Positions 40,667 through 49,637 of a DNA stretch of 64,000 bases are shown here, piece after piece. The position numbers and the translations under genes were made by a program. The stretch's first letter is position 1, and each line of letters opens with the position of its first letter. The stretch lies in NCBI RefSeq assembly GCF_042429235.1, contig NZ_JBHMBA010000002.1. One strand, 5' to 3'. The DNA is from Arthrobacter_B citreus. GTDB taxonomy: Bacteria; Actinomycetota; Actinomycetes; Actinomycetales; Micrococcaceae. The notes under the pieces were generated by a model, which worked only from the letters and a program-made list of their open reading frames with translations, did no database searches and was not told the origin of the DNA.

Positions 40667-42271
40667 TCACTTGGGGTTGGAGTACATCGCCATCAGCACG
40701 CACACGGCGGAAAAGCCGGCCTGAGCCAGCAGCAGCACGCCGGGGGCGTGTCCCAGGAACAGTCCCAGCAGCAGGGGCACCAGGGCCAGCAGCGTGGTGT
40801 CCATGCCGCGGACCATGGCACCGGTCTGCGCCGACGGCACCGGCCCAAACACGGTGTCCGTCGGCGGGACCGTCCAGTCCGGCTGCACCCGGTAGGCACC
40901 CCGCACCGCCGATGCGCCAAAGCCGACGCCCGCCAGTGCACCCAGCGCTATCAGCTCCGGACTTCCGGCACCGAGCAGCACGAGCACGGCCAGGAACGCC
41001 CCCGCCCACAAGGCCAGCAAGGCTGCGGGCATGGCGGTCCGGCTCAGGCTCACCATGGCCGGGGACAACGGCAGCAGCATGTCCAACCCGGGAGTAATCG
41101 CGGTCCGCCGGGCCACGACTCCCGCCGCCGGGACCGAAGCGAACACGGTCACCGCGATCAGCGCCAGCTGCAGCGGCACCGGCTGGCTTCCACCGGTCAG
41201 CAGGAGAACAACGCACAGCAGCAGGAGCAGCACGGGCCTGACCAGCCAGCCCCCGGTGCGCAGGAAGGCAGTGACATCGGTCCGCAACAGCGCCCCGAAG
41301 GGCGTGCGTCCGCCCCGCGCGTACCAGCGGCGCGCGCGGACGGTGGCAACTCCCCCGGCGCCGTCGGACAGCGCCCGCCCCACTTCGTTCAAATCCATCA
41401 TGTACACGGCGGCACCGGCATGCCCGGAGACTCCCCCGGCGCTGATGAGATCCCGGGCCGGGATGGTCCCCAGCCGCGGAAAGACGATCAGCCAGAGCTT
41501 GACGGCGGCGGCCAGGGCAACCAGGGCCGCTCCCAGTCCGCCGGCTGCGACTTGGCGCGGCACGAAACTCAGCACGGCCAGGAGCACCAGGCCCGGCAGC
41601 GGACCCGCGGCCAACCGCCGCACCGCATTCCGGCGGGACGCCCCGGGATCCGTTTGCCGTGAACCCGCCGGCCGCTGCCCGGCCCGTTGAGTGACCTGCC
41701 GCAGCGCGGCCAGCAGCACGGCAACGACGGCAGCCACCCCAAACACCGCGGCACCCAGGAACTGTCCGCGGACGCTGGCATCAAGATCGGTAATGAAACC
41801 CACCGGCAGGTACAGAACGGACGCACCCGCCCAGACCAGGGCCAGCCGCCGGAGCAGCCGTCCGGTCACCAGCGGCCGCCGATCCAGGGGCAGGCTCAGC
41901 CACCAGTACCCTTCGGCCGTCGTCACCGCCGCCGGACCCACCTTCCGGGCCAAGACCGTTACGGCCGCCAGGATGGCGAACAGCAGCGCGGTTCCCGCAG
42001 CGCCGTCGGGCAGGGCGAACGACGCCGGCGCCACCAGCGTGCGGCCGACAGAGTCCGCACCCCAAGCCTGGGCGACCTGCTCGCGCAGCGCCAGGACCAG
42101 ACCGGCGGCCAGCGCACCAATGGTCCCCAGGGCCAGCACCGCGGTGTACACATCGACAAAGACATCCCGGAGCCGGGTCCGTGCGCGGGTGAAGGTCCGC
42201 GAGGCGTGCCGGGTGTACTGCACCGGGTTGAAAACCGCGGGCACATCGCTCACGGCGGCGTCCTGAGCCAC
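40667..42271 (-). CDS. DUF6297-type multi-helix membrane component of an ABC exporter
   Basis: 534 residues from GTG 42271, only 3 nt after the ATPase gene stop. Ten to twelve hydrophobic segments, for example VDVYTAVLALGTIGALAAGL, GTALLFAILAAVTVLARKV, LVLLAVLSFVPRQVAAGGLG and LALWAGAFLAVLVLLGAGSP. The repeated soluble motif WWLSLPLDRRPLVTGRLLRR fits the actinobacterial DUF6297 group. Gene order implies it is the permease partner of the ATPase; the substrate is unknown. Confidence 0.8.
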   Translation of the reverse strand: MAQDAAVSDVPAVFNPVQYTRHASRTFTRARTRLRDVFVDVYTAVLALGTIGALAAGLVLALREQVAQAWGADSVGRTLVAPASFALPDGAAGTALLFAILAAVTVLARKVGPAAVTTAEGYWWLSLPLDRRPLVTGRLLRRLALVWAGASVLYLPVGFITDLDASVRGQFLGAAVFGVAAVVAVLLAALRQVTQRAGQRPAGSRQTDPGASRRNAVRRLAAGPLPGLVLLAVLSFVPRQVAAGGLGAALVALAAAVKLWLIVFPRLGTIPARDLISAGGVSGHAGAAVYMMDLNEVGRALSDGAGGVATVRARRWYARGGRTPFGALLRTDVTAFLRTGGWLVRPVLLLLLCVVLLLTGGSQPVPLQLALIAVTVFASVPAAGVVARRTAITPGLDMLLPLSPAMVSLSRTAMPAALLALWAGAFLAVLVLLGAGSPELIALGALAGVGFGASAVRGAYRVQPDWTVPPTDTVFGPVPSAQTGAMVRGMDTTLLALVPLLLGLFLGHAPGVLLLAQAGFSAVCVLMAMYSNPK

Positions 42272-42274
42272 AGG

Positions 42275-42961
42275 TCAGCGCCCGGCAATTTCGGCTGCGG
42301 CGCGCTCCGGAGCGATCTCCCGGACGTCGTCGTCAATCACCAGGCAGCGTCTGGCGGTGGCCAGAAGCAGCGCGGGATCGTGGGTCACCAGCAGCACCGT
42401 GCCGCCGTCGTCGGCATAGGCCTTGATGCGCTGGCCCAGCCGCTCCCGCATGACCGGATCCAGGCGCTGCTCCGGTTCATCCAGGATCAATAGCGATGAC
42501 GGCCGGATCAGGGCCGAGGCCAGCAGGAGCCGGCGCCGCTGCCCGGAGGAGACGGAGGCGGGCACGGCGTCGGCGCGCTCCGTCAGGGCGAAGAACTCCA
42601 GCTCGGCCTCAACGGCGGCATCAGGGTCCGGCACGGAATGCCCGCGGGCCACCAGCTGGAGGTGCTCGCGCAGGGACAGCGAAGGAAAGAAGGCATCTTC
42701 ATCGAAGAGAGCGGCGACCTGCCGGCGGAACGGAATGCCGTCTTCGTAAACGGGCAGTCCGTGCACGAGGACTTCGCCGCCGAGCATGGCCTGTTTGCCG
42801 GCGATGGTACGCGCCGCAGTGGACTTGCCGGCGCCGTTGAAGCCCACCATGCCGAGAATTTCGCCGGCTTCGGCGTGCCCGGTGATGGGCCCGCACACGG
42901 GAGCGCCGCCGTATCCGACGGTCAGATTGGAAATTTCGAGCACAGCCCCCGCAGCAGTCAT
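42275..42961 (-). CDS. ABC transporter ATP-binding protein
   Basis: 228 residues. Walker A GFNGAGKST, Q-loop region FRRQVAALFDEDAFFP, signature VSSGQRRRLLLASALIRPSS, Walker B LLILDEPEQRLDP and the His switch LVTHDPALL are all present. The Glu following Walker B is retained. It is read from a leaderless -10 (TAGATT) 6 nt before the ATG and leads an operon with the DUF6297 membrane component. Confidence 0.9.
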   Translation of the reverse strand: MTAAGAVLEISNLTVGYGGAPVCGPITGHAEAGEILGMVGFNGAGKSTAARTIAGKQAMLGGEVLVHGLPVYEDGIPFRRQVAALFDEDAFFPSLSLREHLQLVARGHSVPDPDAAVEAELEFFALTERADAVPASVSSGQRRRLLLASALIRPSSLLILDEPEQRLDPVMRERLGQRIKAYADDGGTVLLVTHDPALLLATARRCLVIDDDVREIAPERAAAEIAGR

Positions 42962-42967
42962 GCGTCC

Positions 42968-42973
42968 AATCTA
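42968..42973 (-). promoter_or_regulatory. Leaderless -10 element (TAGATT) for the ABC exporter operon
   Basis: Minus-strand TAGATT, 6-nt spacer GGACGC, then ATG 42961. The divergent phosphatase gene has its own TAGGCT only 24 bp away. Confidence 0.45.
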
Positions 42974-42996
42974 ACGGACGCGCGGCGAAGGGTGGC

Positions 42997-43002
42997 TAGG
43001 CT
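42997..43002 (+). promoter_or_regulatory. Leaderless -10 element (TAGGCT) for the histidine phosphatase operon
   Basis: TAGGCT, 6 nt, ATG 43009. The spacer GGGGAG resembles a Shine-Dalgarno but touches the ATG, too close to function as one. Confidence 0.4.
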
Positions 43003-43008
43003 GGGGAG

Positions 43009-43710
43009 ATGGCAACAGTAATCCTCGTGCGGCACGGCCGCACCACAGCGAATGCGTCCGGGCTGCTGGCCGGCCGGACTCCCGGCGTCGAACTCGATCA
43101 GGTGGGCCGCGACCAGGCGGCCGCGACAGGTGACCGGCTCGCCGCCGTGCCCCTGGTCGGCGTGGTGTCCAGCCCGCTCGAACGCTGCCGGCAGACCGCG
43201 CAGTTCATCCTGGACCGGCAGACCGGAACCCCGCACACGCCGGTCGAGGAGGGCCTGACCGAGTGTGACTACGGCTCCTGGCAGGGCCGCACGCTTGAGG
43301 AGCTGGCCAAGGAGAAGCTGTGGTCCACCGTGCAGTCCCAGCCCTCCGCCGTCACCTTCCCCGGCGGCGAGTCCATGGCCGCGATGCAGGCCCGGTCGGT
43401 CGCGGCCATCCGGCGCCACGATGCGGCCTTTGAAGCCGAGCACGGGCCGGGAGCCGTGTGGGTGGCGGTGAGCCACGGTGACATCATCAAGTCCGTCCTG
43501 GCCGACGCCCTCGGCATGCACCTGGACATGTTCCAGCGCATCAACGTGGGACCGGCGTCCGTGTCGATCGTGAATTACGGGCCGGGCCGCCCCACCGTCC
43601 TTGCCTCCAACACGGACGGCGGGGACCTGTCCTGGCTGGCGGCCAGCCCGCCCGCGGAGGACGCGGCGGTGGGTGGTGGCGCCGGTCACGCGGCGCCACC
43701 GGCGAGATGA
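43009..43710 (+). CDS. Histidine phosphatase-family protein (MSMEG_4193-like)
   Basis: 233 residues. The RHG motif is in VILVRHGRTTANASGLLAGR; the second arginine is in VVSSPLERCRQTAQFILDRQ; the second histidine is in GAVWVAVSHGDIIKSVLADA. The variant is the one found in a conserved actinobacterial cluster with DUF3090 and the SCO1664-like protein, which both follow here. A specific substrate is not known. The C-terminus is Gly/Ala-rich and disordered. Confidence 0.9.
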   Translation: MATVILVRHGRTTANASGLLAGRTPGVELDQVGRDQAAATGDRLAAVPLVGVVSSPLERCRQTAQFILDRQTGTPHTPVEEGLTECDYGSWQGRTLEELAKEKLWSTVQSQPSAVTFPGGESMAAMQARSVAAIRRHDAAFEAEHGPGAVWVAVSHGDIIKSVLADALGMHLDMFQRINVGPASVSIVNYGPGRPTVLASNTDGGDLSWLAASPPAEDAAVGGGAGHAAPPAR

Positions 43711-43713
43711 GCC

Positions 43714-43719
43714 TAAAGT
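43714..43719 (+). promoter_or_regulatory. Leaderless -10 element (TAAAGT) for the DUF3090 gene
   Basis: TAAAGT ends 6 nt before ATG 43726 without a Shine-Dalgarno, allowing internal transcription within the cluster. Confidence 0.4.
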
Positions 43720-43725
43720 AGTCCT

Positions 43726-44280
43726 ATGCCTACTACTGTTCACGAATTCGACTGGCCGGACCGCGTTATTGTCGGCACCGTCGGCGTCCCGGGCCAGCGC
43801 ACGTTCTACCTGCAGGTGCGCTCCGGGAAGCAGACGGTCAGCATCGCCCTGGAGAAGCAGCAGTCGGCTCAGCTGGCAGAGAAGATCGACGAGATCCTTG
43901 ACCAGCTCATGACTGTTGACGGCAATCCCTTCCACGTTCCGGCGAACACTCCTCTGGAGCTGGTGGACAATGACGGGCTCGACGCCGTGGAGGAACAGTT
44001 CCGCGCCGGCGTGATGAGCCTGGGCTGGGATCCGACGACGGCGCAGATTGTCATTGAGGCCTACCCCCTTGAGGAGGTGGATCCCGACGACGACGGATTC
44101 CTCGAGGACGACGAAGACGCCGACCCGGCCGAGGTGCTGCGGGTGCGGATTCCAGTGGGCAGTGCCCGGGCCTTCGCCAAGCGCACCCGGGAGGTGGTGG
44201 GCGCCGGCCGTCCGATCTGCGTGATCTGCGGTCAGCCGATCGACGCCGACGGGCACACCTGCATCCTGCCCGAAAACTGA
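43726..44280 (+). CDS. DUF3090 family protein
   Basis: 184 residues matching the actinobacterial DUF3090 layout: HEFDWPDRVIVGTVGVPGQR, TFYLQVRSGKQTVSIALEKQ, acidic EVDPDDDGFLEDDEDADPAE and a C-terminal zinc-knuckle, GRPICVICGQPIDADGHTC. The TGA overlaps the next ATG (TGATG). The family always travels with the neighbouring phosphatase and SCO1664-like kinase-fold genes; its role is unknown. Confidence 0.9.
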   Translation: MPTTVHEFDWPDRVIVGTVGVPGQRTFYLQVRSGKQTVSIALEKQQSAQLAEKIDEILDQLMTVDGNPFHVPANTPLELVDNDGLDAVEEQFRAGVMSLGWDPTTAQIVIEAYPLEEVDPDDDGFLEDDEDADPAEVLRVRIPVGSARAFAKRTREVVGAGRPICVICGQPIDADGHTCILPEN

Positions 44281-45044
44281 TGCCGGCACCGGACCTCACG
44301 GCCGAGCTGACGCTCACCGGCCGCATCACGACGGCGTCCAACGCCACTTTCCTGGGCAGCATTGGCGGTGCCGCCGTGGTGTACAAACCGATCGCCGGCG
44401 AGAAGCCGCTGTGGGATTTCCCCGACGGCTGCCTGGCCCACAGGGAGGTCGCCGCCCACCTGGTGTCTGAGGCCCTGGGCTGGAACATCGTGCCGCGCAC
44501 CTGGCTCCGGGACGGCCCCTTTGGTGAGGGCATGGTGCAGCTGTGGCAGGAGACGGACCCGGAGCAGAATGCGGTGGATCTGGTCCCGGCGGATGAGGTC
44601 CCGGAGGCTGGCTGGAAGCAGGTCCTTGAGGGCGAGGACGAAGCCGGCCGGATCGTCGCCCTCATTCACGAAGACACTCCGGCGCTGCGCCGGATGGCGG
44701 TGTTCGACGTCCTGGTCAACAATGCTGACCGCAAGGGCGATCACGTCCTCGCCATGGGCGACGGGCACCGGTACGGGGTGGACCACGGGCTGACATTCCA
44801 TCAGGACCACAAGCTGCGGACGGTGCTGTGGGGCTGGATCGGCGAGCCTTTGAGAGCCGAGGAACTTGAGGGTATCGGCCGGGTTCTCTCGGGGCTGGAC
44901 GGTGAGCTGGGCTCACAGCTTTCGGAGCTGCTTACCGCGGAGGAGATTGCCGCGCTTGCTGCACGCTGCGCCCGGCTGCGCTCCTCGGGGGTCTTTCCGG
45001 CTCCGAGCGGGAACATGCCGGCGGTCCCCTGGCCGCTGTTCTAG
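44280..45044 (+). CDS. SCO1664-family protein (PI3/PI4-kinase-like fold)
   Basis: 254 residues. GRITTASNATFLGSIGGAAV, VYKPIAGEKPLWDFPDGCLA with the ATP-binding Lys, HREVAAHLVSEALGWNIVP, FDVLVNNADRKGDHVLAM (catalytic loop DxxxNNxDRK) and YGVDHGLTFH (metal Asp) follow the PI3K/HipA-like small-kinase pattern. It is translationally coupled to DUF3090. In many actinobacteria the mycothiol ligase gene mshC follows; it is not here. Confidence 0.9.
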   Translation: MPAPDLTAELTLTGRITTASNATFLGSIGGAAVVYKPIAGEKPLWDFPDGCLAHREVAAHLVSEALGWNIVPRTWLRDGPFGEGMVQLWQETDPEQNAVDLVPADEVPEAGWKQVLEGEDEAGRIVALIHEDTPALRRMAVFDVLVNNADRKGDHVLAMGDGHRYGVDHGLTFHQDHKLRTVLWGWIGEPLRAEELEGIGRVLSGLDGELGSQLSELLTAEEIAALAARCARLRSSGVFPAPSGNMPAVPWPLF

Positions 45045-45309
45045 GAGCCTGACACCTCAGCTTTAGTGCGTTTACGGATGCCTAACATCCGGCGTCGTCT
45101 CGGCTTGCCGAACACGGCATAGACCCCGCACCCGCCGCCATCGTCGCAAGTGCGACTACCTGCTGGGATGTGAACTGTGTGGGGCCACGGAGACGGCACG
45201 GTGGATTTGGGCGCGCTCTACGATTGTGCGGTCCCGTCGGTGCGTTCCGTCGCATAGGCAGCGTGCTCCGAGAACGCCTTCCATACGCCTGCCGGAGGAT
45301 CCAACGGCT
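45045..45309. other. Non-coding stretch after the SCO1664-like operon
   Basis: 265 bp with a short GGATG-N5-CATCC hairpin near 45076 and no supported gene. No strong terminator is visible. Confidence 0.4.
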
Positions 45310-46032
45310 CTAACCTTTTTCGCGTTGAAGCCCGTCTGTGAGGACTTGTAGCTGTGCGCGCACTTCGGCAAGCTCCCGCCGGACGGATTCGTCAATTGCT
45401 TCGACTTCGGCTGCTGTTTCCGCTGCGACACTTTCGACGAGCCACGATGCCAGGGACGCGGTAACGACGCCGAGCACAGCAATGCCTCCGATCATCAAGG
45501 CTGCGGCGATGAGGCGGCCCGTATCCGTGACGGGGTAGTGGTCCCCGTATCCGACCGTCGTGATCGTGGTCATGGCCCACCACAACGCGTCTCCCAACGT
45601 CGTTATGTTCGCTGCCGGATCAGCGCGTTCGATATCAAGAACTGCCAGCGCTGCGGCGTAGGAAAGGACAGCTGCCGATGTTAGAACGTACATGAGGATC
45701 CGGCCACGGAGTGCATTCCCGCCTGCACGGTTGAGTGCACGCAACAAGGTAATAAGCCGAAGCAGCCGCAAAGGTCGCAGCGTTGGAAGTACAACAATCA
45801 GGAGCTCGTGGAGATTACGAACGAACCATGCCCCTCGCTGAGGAGCAAGCCGTAGGTTCACCACATAATCGATGACGAATGCAGCCCAAATCGTCCAGGT
45901 GAGGACCTCTAGTATCTGGGCCAATGCCCGTTCGGGCTGAGGTATTACCTGCACAGAATAGATCACGAGGAAGAGAATGGCGGCCGCTGCCAATGGTAAT
46001 TCAGTGCGTCTCCGCCATGATTCTAGGGTCAT
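45310..46032 (-). CDS. Voltage-gated-type potassium channel
   Basis: 240 residues. S1-S4 region with a basic S4, PTLRPLRLLRLITLLRALNR; S5 (YVLTSAAVLSYAAALAVL), pore helix and selectivity filter TTVGYGD (159-164), S6 (AALMIGGIAVLGVVTASLAS), then a cytosolic coiled coil (AAETAAEVEAIDESVRRELA, EVRAQLQVLTDGL). It would form a tetrameric K+ channel. No RCK domain is attached. Confidence 0.92.
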   Translation of the reverse strand: MTLESWRRRTELPLAAAAILFLVIYSVQVIPQPERALAQILEVLTWTIWAAFVIDYVVNLRLAPQRGAWFVRNLHELLIVVLPTLRPLRLLRLITLLRALNRAGGNALRGRILMYVLTSAAVLSYAAALAVLDIERADPAANITTLGDALWWAMTTITTVGYGDHYPVTDTGRLIAAALMIGGIAVLGVVTASLASWLVESVAAETAAEVEAIDESVRRELAEVRAQLQVLTDGLQREKG

Positions 46033-46038
46033 GAAAAC

Positions 46039-46044
46039 ATCCTA
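46039..46044 (-). promoter_or_regulatory. Leaderless -10 element (TAGGAT) for the potassium channel gene
   Basis: Minus-strand TAGGAT, 6 nt (GTTTTC), ATG 46032; no Shine-Dalgarno. Confidence 0.4.
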
Positions 46045-46148
46045 CGGGTGGAGCTGTCACACCATCGGAACGGGCATATACCTGCGTATTGAATTTGGTC
46101 CGACAAGTACGAAAACTCAAAATAGCCGATTGGCTCGGAGCGCACCGT

Positions 46149-46154
46149 TACGAT
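46149..46154 (+). promoter_or_regulatory. Leaderless -10 element (TACGAT) for the EcsC-like gene
   Basis: TACGAT, 6 nt (ACATCA), ATG 46161. This favours 46161 over an upstream in-frame start at 46089. Confidence 0.45.
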
Positions 46155-46160
46155 ACATCA

Positions 46161-46973
46161 ATGACCGAGACTCAAGAGATTGATAACGCAGGATTGAGCT
46201 TTACTCAGGTGCTGGACGCAGCAGCGAAGATGCCCGGTGTGAGGATCAGCAGGACCGCCTACCTGCGAACAGCACTCAAACGCCACTGCACAGAGGAACA
46301 GATCAACAGGGCTATCGCCGATAGTCCAGCGGCAGCAGGTATTCCGCTCAAGGTCATCACCGAGATCGCCAACACCTCTATCGCCTATGAAACGAGTAAA
46401 GTCACTGGCCTCTCAACCCTCTCAGGGATTCCTGGTGGCTTGGCTATGATCGGCACTGTGCCGGCCGATCTGGCGCAGTATTTGGGACATATGCTTCGGA
46501 TTGCTCAGAAACTCGCCTATATCTACAGTTGGCCTGACCTCTTCGACGATGCTGGCGAAGAAATAGATGAAGCAACCCAGAGCATGCTGATCTTGTTTGT
46601 GGGCGTGATGTTCGGCGTGCAAATGGCCCAAGGTGGGGTCGCAAAAGTCGCGGGCATGGTCGCCGCCAACGTGGCTAAGAAACTACCGCAGCGGGCACTC
46701 ACCAAGGGGGTCGTCTATCCGATCGTAAAAAAGGTAGCCGGCCATCTCGGTGTGAGGATGACCAAAAACGTCTTTGCCAGTGGAGTCGCGAAAGCCATCC
46801 CGATTGTCGGCGCTGTCCTCTCCGGCGGTCTCACCCTGAGTACATTCCTCCCCATGTCTAAGAGGCTGCAAAAGCACCTAGCCAGTCTGGAGTTGACCAA
46901 GCCAGGGCACCGAGGTGAAGACAACGAGCCCATTAATGTGGAAGTCATTCAGCTGGGCGGTGCCGGTAACTAA
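46161..46973 (+). CDS. EcsC-like helical protein of unknown function
   Basis: 270 residues. Central hydrophobic segment (LSGIPGGLAMIGTVPADLAQ, YLGHMLRIAQKLAYIYSWPD, LILFVGVMFGVQMAQGGVA) and a basic helical region followed by GVAKAIPIVGAVLSGGLTLS. This resembles EcsC-family proteins, which accompany ABC systems in Firmicutes but are also solitary in actinobacterial accessory regions. The base composition is less GC-rich than neighbours, and the next gene is also accessory (DUF1643). Confidence 0.6.
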   Translation: MTETQEIDNAGLSFTQVLDAAAKMPGVRISRTAYLRTALKRHCTEEQINRAIADSPAAAGIPLKVITEIANTSIAYETSKVTGLSTLSGIPGGLAMIGTVPADLAQYLGHMLRIAQKLAYIYSWPDLFDDAGEEIDEATQSMLILFVGVMFGVQMAQGGVAKVAGMVAANVAKKLPQRALTKGVVYPIVKKVAGHLGVRMTKNVFASGVAKAIPIVGAVLSGGLTLSTFLPMSKRLQKHLASLELTKPGHRGEDNEPINVEVIQLGGAGN

Positions 46974-47059
46974 AAGACAGACCTAAGCCGTCAGACCCCA
47001 GTCCTGGCGGCATTCTATGGGCCAAGCCGCGGTCCAGCCAAAGGAACGGAGTTAAGCAC

Positions 47060-47620
47060 TTGATTCGGTATCCTCTGGGGCACGGGCCTGATCTTTGGTG
47101 CCCGGACCCCGAAGTGGAGACTCACCGTTTCGTACTCGGTCGTGTTGCGGAGGCATCCGCCCAAGCGCCGCCCTTCATCTCCATCTGCATGAATCCCTCG
47201 TTCGCAGACCAGACACAGTCAGACAAAACTGTAAACCGCCTTGTAAAGGCCAGCACGGACAACAAATACCACGGGTGGCTGGTACTGAACCTCTATCCGG
47301 AGCGGGCGACTAATGCTTCGACCCTCTCTCCCTATGATCCAAACCTCTCCAAAGCAAACTGCGACGTGATCGAACGCCAGCTCCGGAAATTCGCTGCACG
47401 AGAGATTCTCGGTGCATGGGGCGATCTGAAGCACCCGACGCTACAGCGGGCGAAGGTGGACGTCCTCGACACGCTCGACCGACTCGGGGTCAACCTGTTC
47501 ACGTTCGACAGGCTCACATCCGGCGGAAACCCGCGTCACCCGACGCCGCGCGGCCCGGCACTTCAAATGATAGGTGCCAAGCGCTATCTCGCCAGGTTCG
47601 GCGACCGGCTGGTGGAATAG
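47060..47620 (+). CDS. DUF1643 family protein
   Basis: 186 residues from TTG 47060 with AAGGAACGGAG upstream. SICMNPSFADQTQSDKTVNR, GWLVLNLYPERATNASTLSP and LGAWGDLKHP follow the DUF1643 signature (MxNPSxAD...D.T...R). The family occurs sporadically in accessory DNA and phages. No catalytic role is known to me; the conserved Asn/Ser/Asp and Lys suggest an enzyme. Confidence 0.75.
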   Translation: MIRYPLGHGPDLWCPDPEVETHRFVLGRVAEASAQAPPFISICMNPSFADQTQSDKTVNRLVKASTDNKYHGWLVLNLYPERATNASTLSPYDPNLSKANCDVIERQLRKFAAREILGAWGDLKHPTLQRAKVDVLDTLDRLGVNLFTFDRLTSGGNPRHPTPRGPALQMIGAKRYLARFGDRLVE

Positions 47621-47732
47621 GGGCCTAGACTGCGTCCGTAAGAGTTTCAGGAGCCGGAGACCGGCATGCCGGGTTCATGAGGGGTCCATAACTGCCAGCT
47701 TCACAGCATAGGAGCCCACGCAGATCCCCGGC

Positions 47733-49451
47733 TTAGAGCAGCTGCCGCGCGTTGGCCTTCGCCAGGTCGATGAGCTCGCGGCCGTTGCCGGCAATCACCG
47801 TGCGCAGCGCATAGACCGCAAAGCCGGTGGCCTGCTTCGCGTCGATCTTCGGCGGAATGGAGAGTTCCTGCCGCTCCACCGCGACGGCGACAAGCGCCGG
47901 ACCGTCGTACTCGAACGCCCGGCGCAGCGCGCCCTCGAGATCCTCCGGACGCGTGACGCTCTCACCGTGCATCCCCACTGCCTGCGCCACCTTGCCGAAG
48001 TCCGGGTTCTGCAGCCCGGTGCCGAAATTCACGATGCCCGCCGCCTTCATCTCCACCTCGACGAAGCTGAGCGCAGCGTTGTCGAACACCACAATCTTGA
48101 TCGGCAGGTTGTGCTGCACCGCCGTCAGCAGCTCGCCGAGCATCATCGCCAAGCCGCCGTCGCCGGCGAGGATCACCACCTGCCGATTCCGATTCACCGC
48201 CTGGACGCCAAGGCCCAGCGGGGTGGCCGCAGCCATGGTGCCGTGCCAGAAGGAGCCGATCAACCGCCGTCGTGCACCGATGTGCAGGTGCCGGGAAGCC
48301 CAGATGACCGGGGTGCCGACGTCGGGCAGGAAGACTGCGTCGTCGGCGGCGAGCTCGTCGATCAGGTGGGCCAGATGCTGCGGGTGAATGGCGCCCGAGC
48401 CCTGCTTTTCCAGGTCGTCGAGCTGCTTCCGGGTGCGGCGGTAGTGGTCCAGCGACTTCTCGAGGTGGGTGCGGTTGGACTTGCGGTCCAGCAGCGGCAG
48501 CAGCGCCTCCGCCGTCTCGCGCACCCCGCCCACCATGCCCTGGGTGAGCGGAGTGCGGCGGCCCAGCTGCTCGCCGCGGATGTCCACCTGCAGGATCTTC
48601 GCGTTCTTCGGGAAGAACTGCTGGTACGGGAAATCGGTGCCGAGCATGAGCAGCGTGTCACAGTCCTCCATCGCCCGGTATCCGGACGCGAAGCCCAGGA
48701 GCCCGGTCATGCCGACGTCGAACGGGTTGTCGTGTTCGATGAATTCCTTGCCGCGGAGGGCGTGCACAATCGGCGCGCCGAGCGCGTCAGCGAGGGCGAG
48801 GACCTCGTCACGTGCGCCCTCCACGCCGGCACCTGCGAGGATCGTGACCTTTTCACAGGAGTTCAGCGTGGCGGCGGCTTCCTGCAGCTCCGCCAGGGAG
48901 GGCACGGTGACGGGGTCGGTGCGGCGGACGGTGAAGACACGATCGTCCACGGCGTCTTCCAGCGCGGTGTCGCCGGCCATGACGAGCACCGCGACGCCGC
49001 GCTTTTCGATGGCAGTCCGCATGGCGATCTCCAGCAGCCGCGGCATCTGCTCAGGGCTCAGAACCATTTCGCAGAAGACCGAGCAGTCACGGAACAGTTC
49101 CGTGGGGCGGGTCTCCTGGAAGTACTGGCTGCCGATTTCGTCACTCGGGATGTGCGAGGCGATTGCGAGCACGGGAACGCGGCTGCGGTGCGCGTCGTAG
49201 AGCCCGTTGATGAGGTGCATGTTGCCGGGGCCGCAGCTGCCTGCGCACACCGCGAGGTCGCCTGTCAGCGCCGCCTCGCCGGCGGCGGCGAATGCGGCCT
49301 CCTCCTCGTGCCGGGTCAGCATCCACTCGATGCCCTTCTCCCGGCGGATGGCCTCGGTCACGGCGTTCAGGGAGTCGCCGGGAACTCCCCAAATCCGCTG
49401 GATCCCGTTGGCGGCGAGGTTGTGGACGACGGTTTCGGCGATCGTGGGCAT
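47733..49451 (-). CDS. poxB: Pyruvate oxidase / pyruvate dehydrogenase (quinone), ThDP-dependent
   Basis: 572 residues from ATG 49451; an upstream extension to 49841 has no support. Thiamine-diphosphate Glu in LTRHEEEAAFAAAGEAALTG; PGNMHLINGLYDAHRSRVPV; FAD domain with AGAGVEGARDEVLALADALG; and the ThDP-Mg motif AGDGGLAMMLGELLTAVQHN ... FDN. The C-terminal helix (KANARQLL) may be the membrane-binding end. It converts pyruvate to acetate and CO2, passing electrons to quinone. Confidence 0.92.
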   Translation of the reverse strand: MPTIAETVVHNLAANGIQRIWGVPGDSLNAVTEAIRREKGIEWMLTRHEEEAAFAAAGEAALTGDLAVCAGSCGPGNMHLINGLYDAHRSRVPVLAIASHIPSDEIGSQYFQETRPTELFRDCSVFCEMVLSPEQMPRLLEIAMRTAIEKRGVAVLVMAGDTALEDAVDDRVFTVRRTDPVTVPSLAELQEAAATLNSCEKVTILAGAGVEGARDEVLALADALGAPIVHALRGKEFIEHDNPFDVGMTGLLGFASGYRAMEDCDTLLMLGTDFPYQQFFPKNAKILQVDIRGEQLGRRTPLTQGMVGGVRETAEALLPLLDRKSNRTHLEKSLDHYRRTRKQLDDLEKQGSGAIHPQHLAHLIDELAADDAVFLPDVGTPVIWASRHLHIGARRRLIGSFWHGTMAAATPLGLGVQAVNRNRQVVILAGDGGLAMMLGELLTAVQHNLPIKIVVFDNAALSFVEVEMKAAGIVNFGTGLQNPDFGKVAQAVGMHGESVTRPEDLEGALRRAFEYDGPALVAVAVERQELSIPPKIDAKQATGFAVYALRTVIAGNGRELIDLAKANARQLL

Positions 49452-49637
49452 GCTAATCCTCTGTTTGGTGCGTTCAGACGGCCCCTTCAGTCTATGCACC
49501 GGGGATCGGGCGGGGCCAGAGGTGGGATGGGTGCATGTTCCTCTGGTGATCGACAGGGATGCTGGCCCTGCCGCCTTCTGTCGCGGTCCCGTAGTGGCGA
49601 ATTTCCTCGTAATGTAGCTCTGGACGGAGGAGATTGA

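Noticed and set aside
47967..49637. 556-codon plus-strand open frame opposite poxB
   Set aside because: Shadow; no motif and low-complexity Gly/Val/Arg composition.
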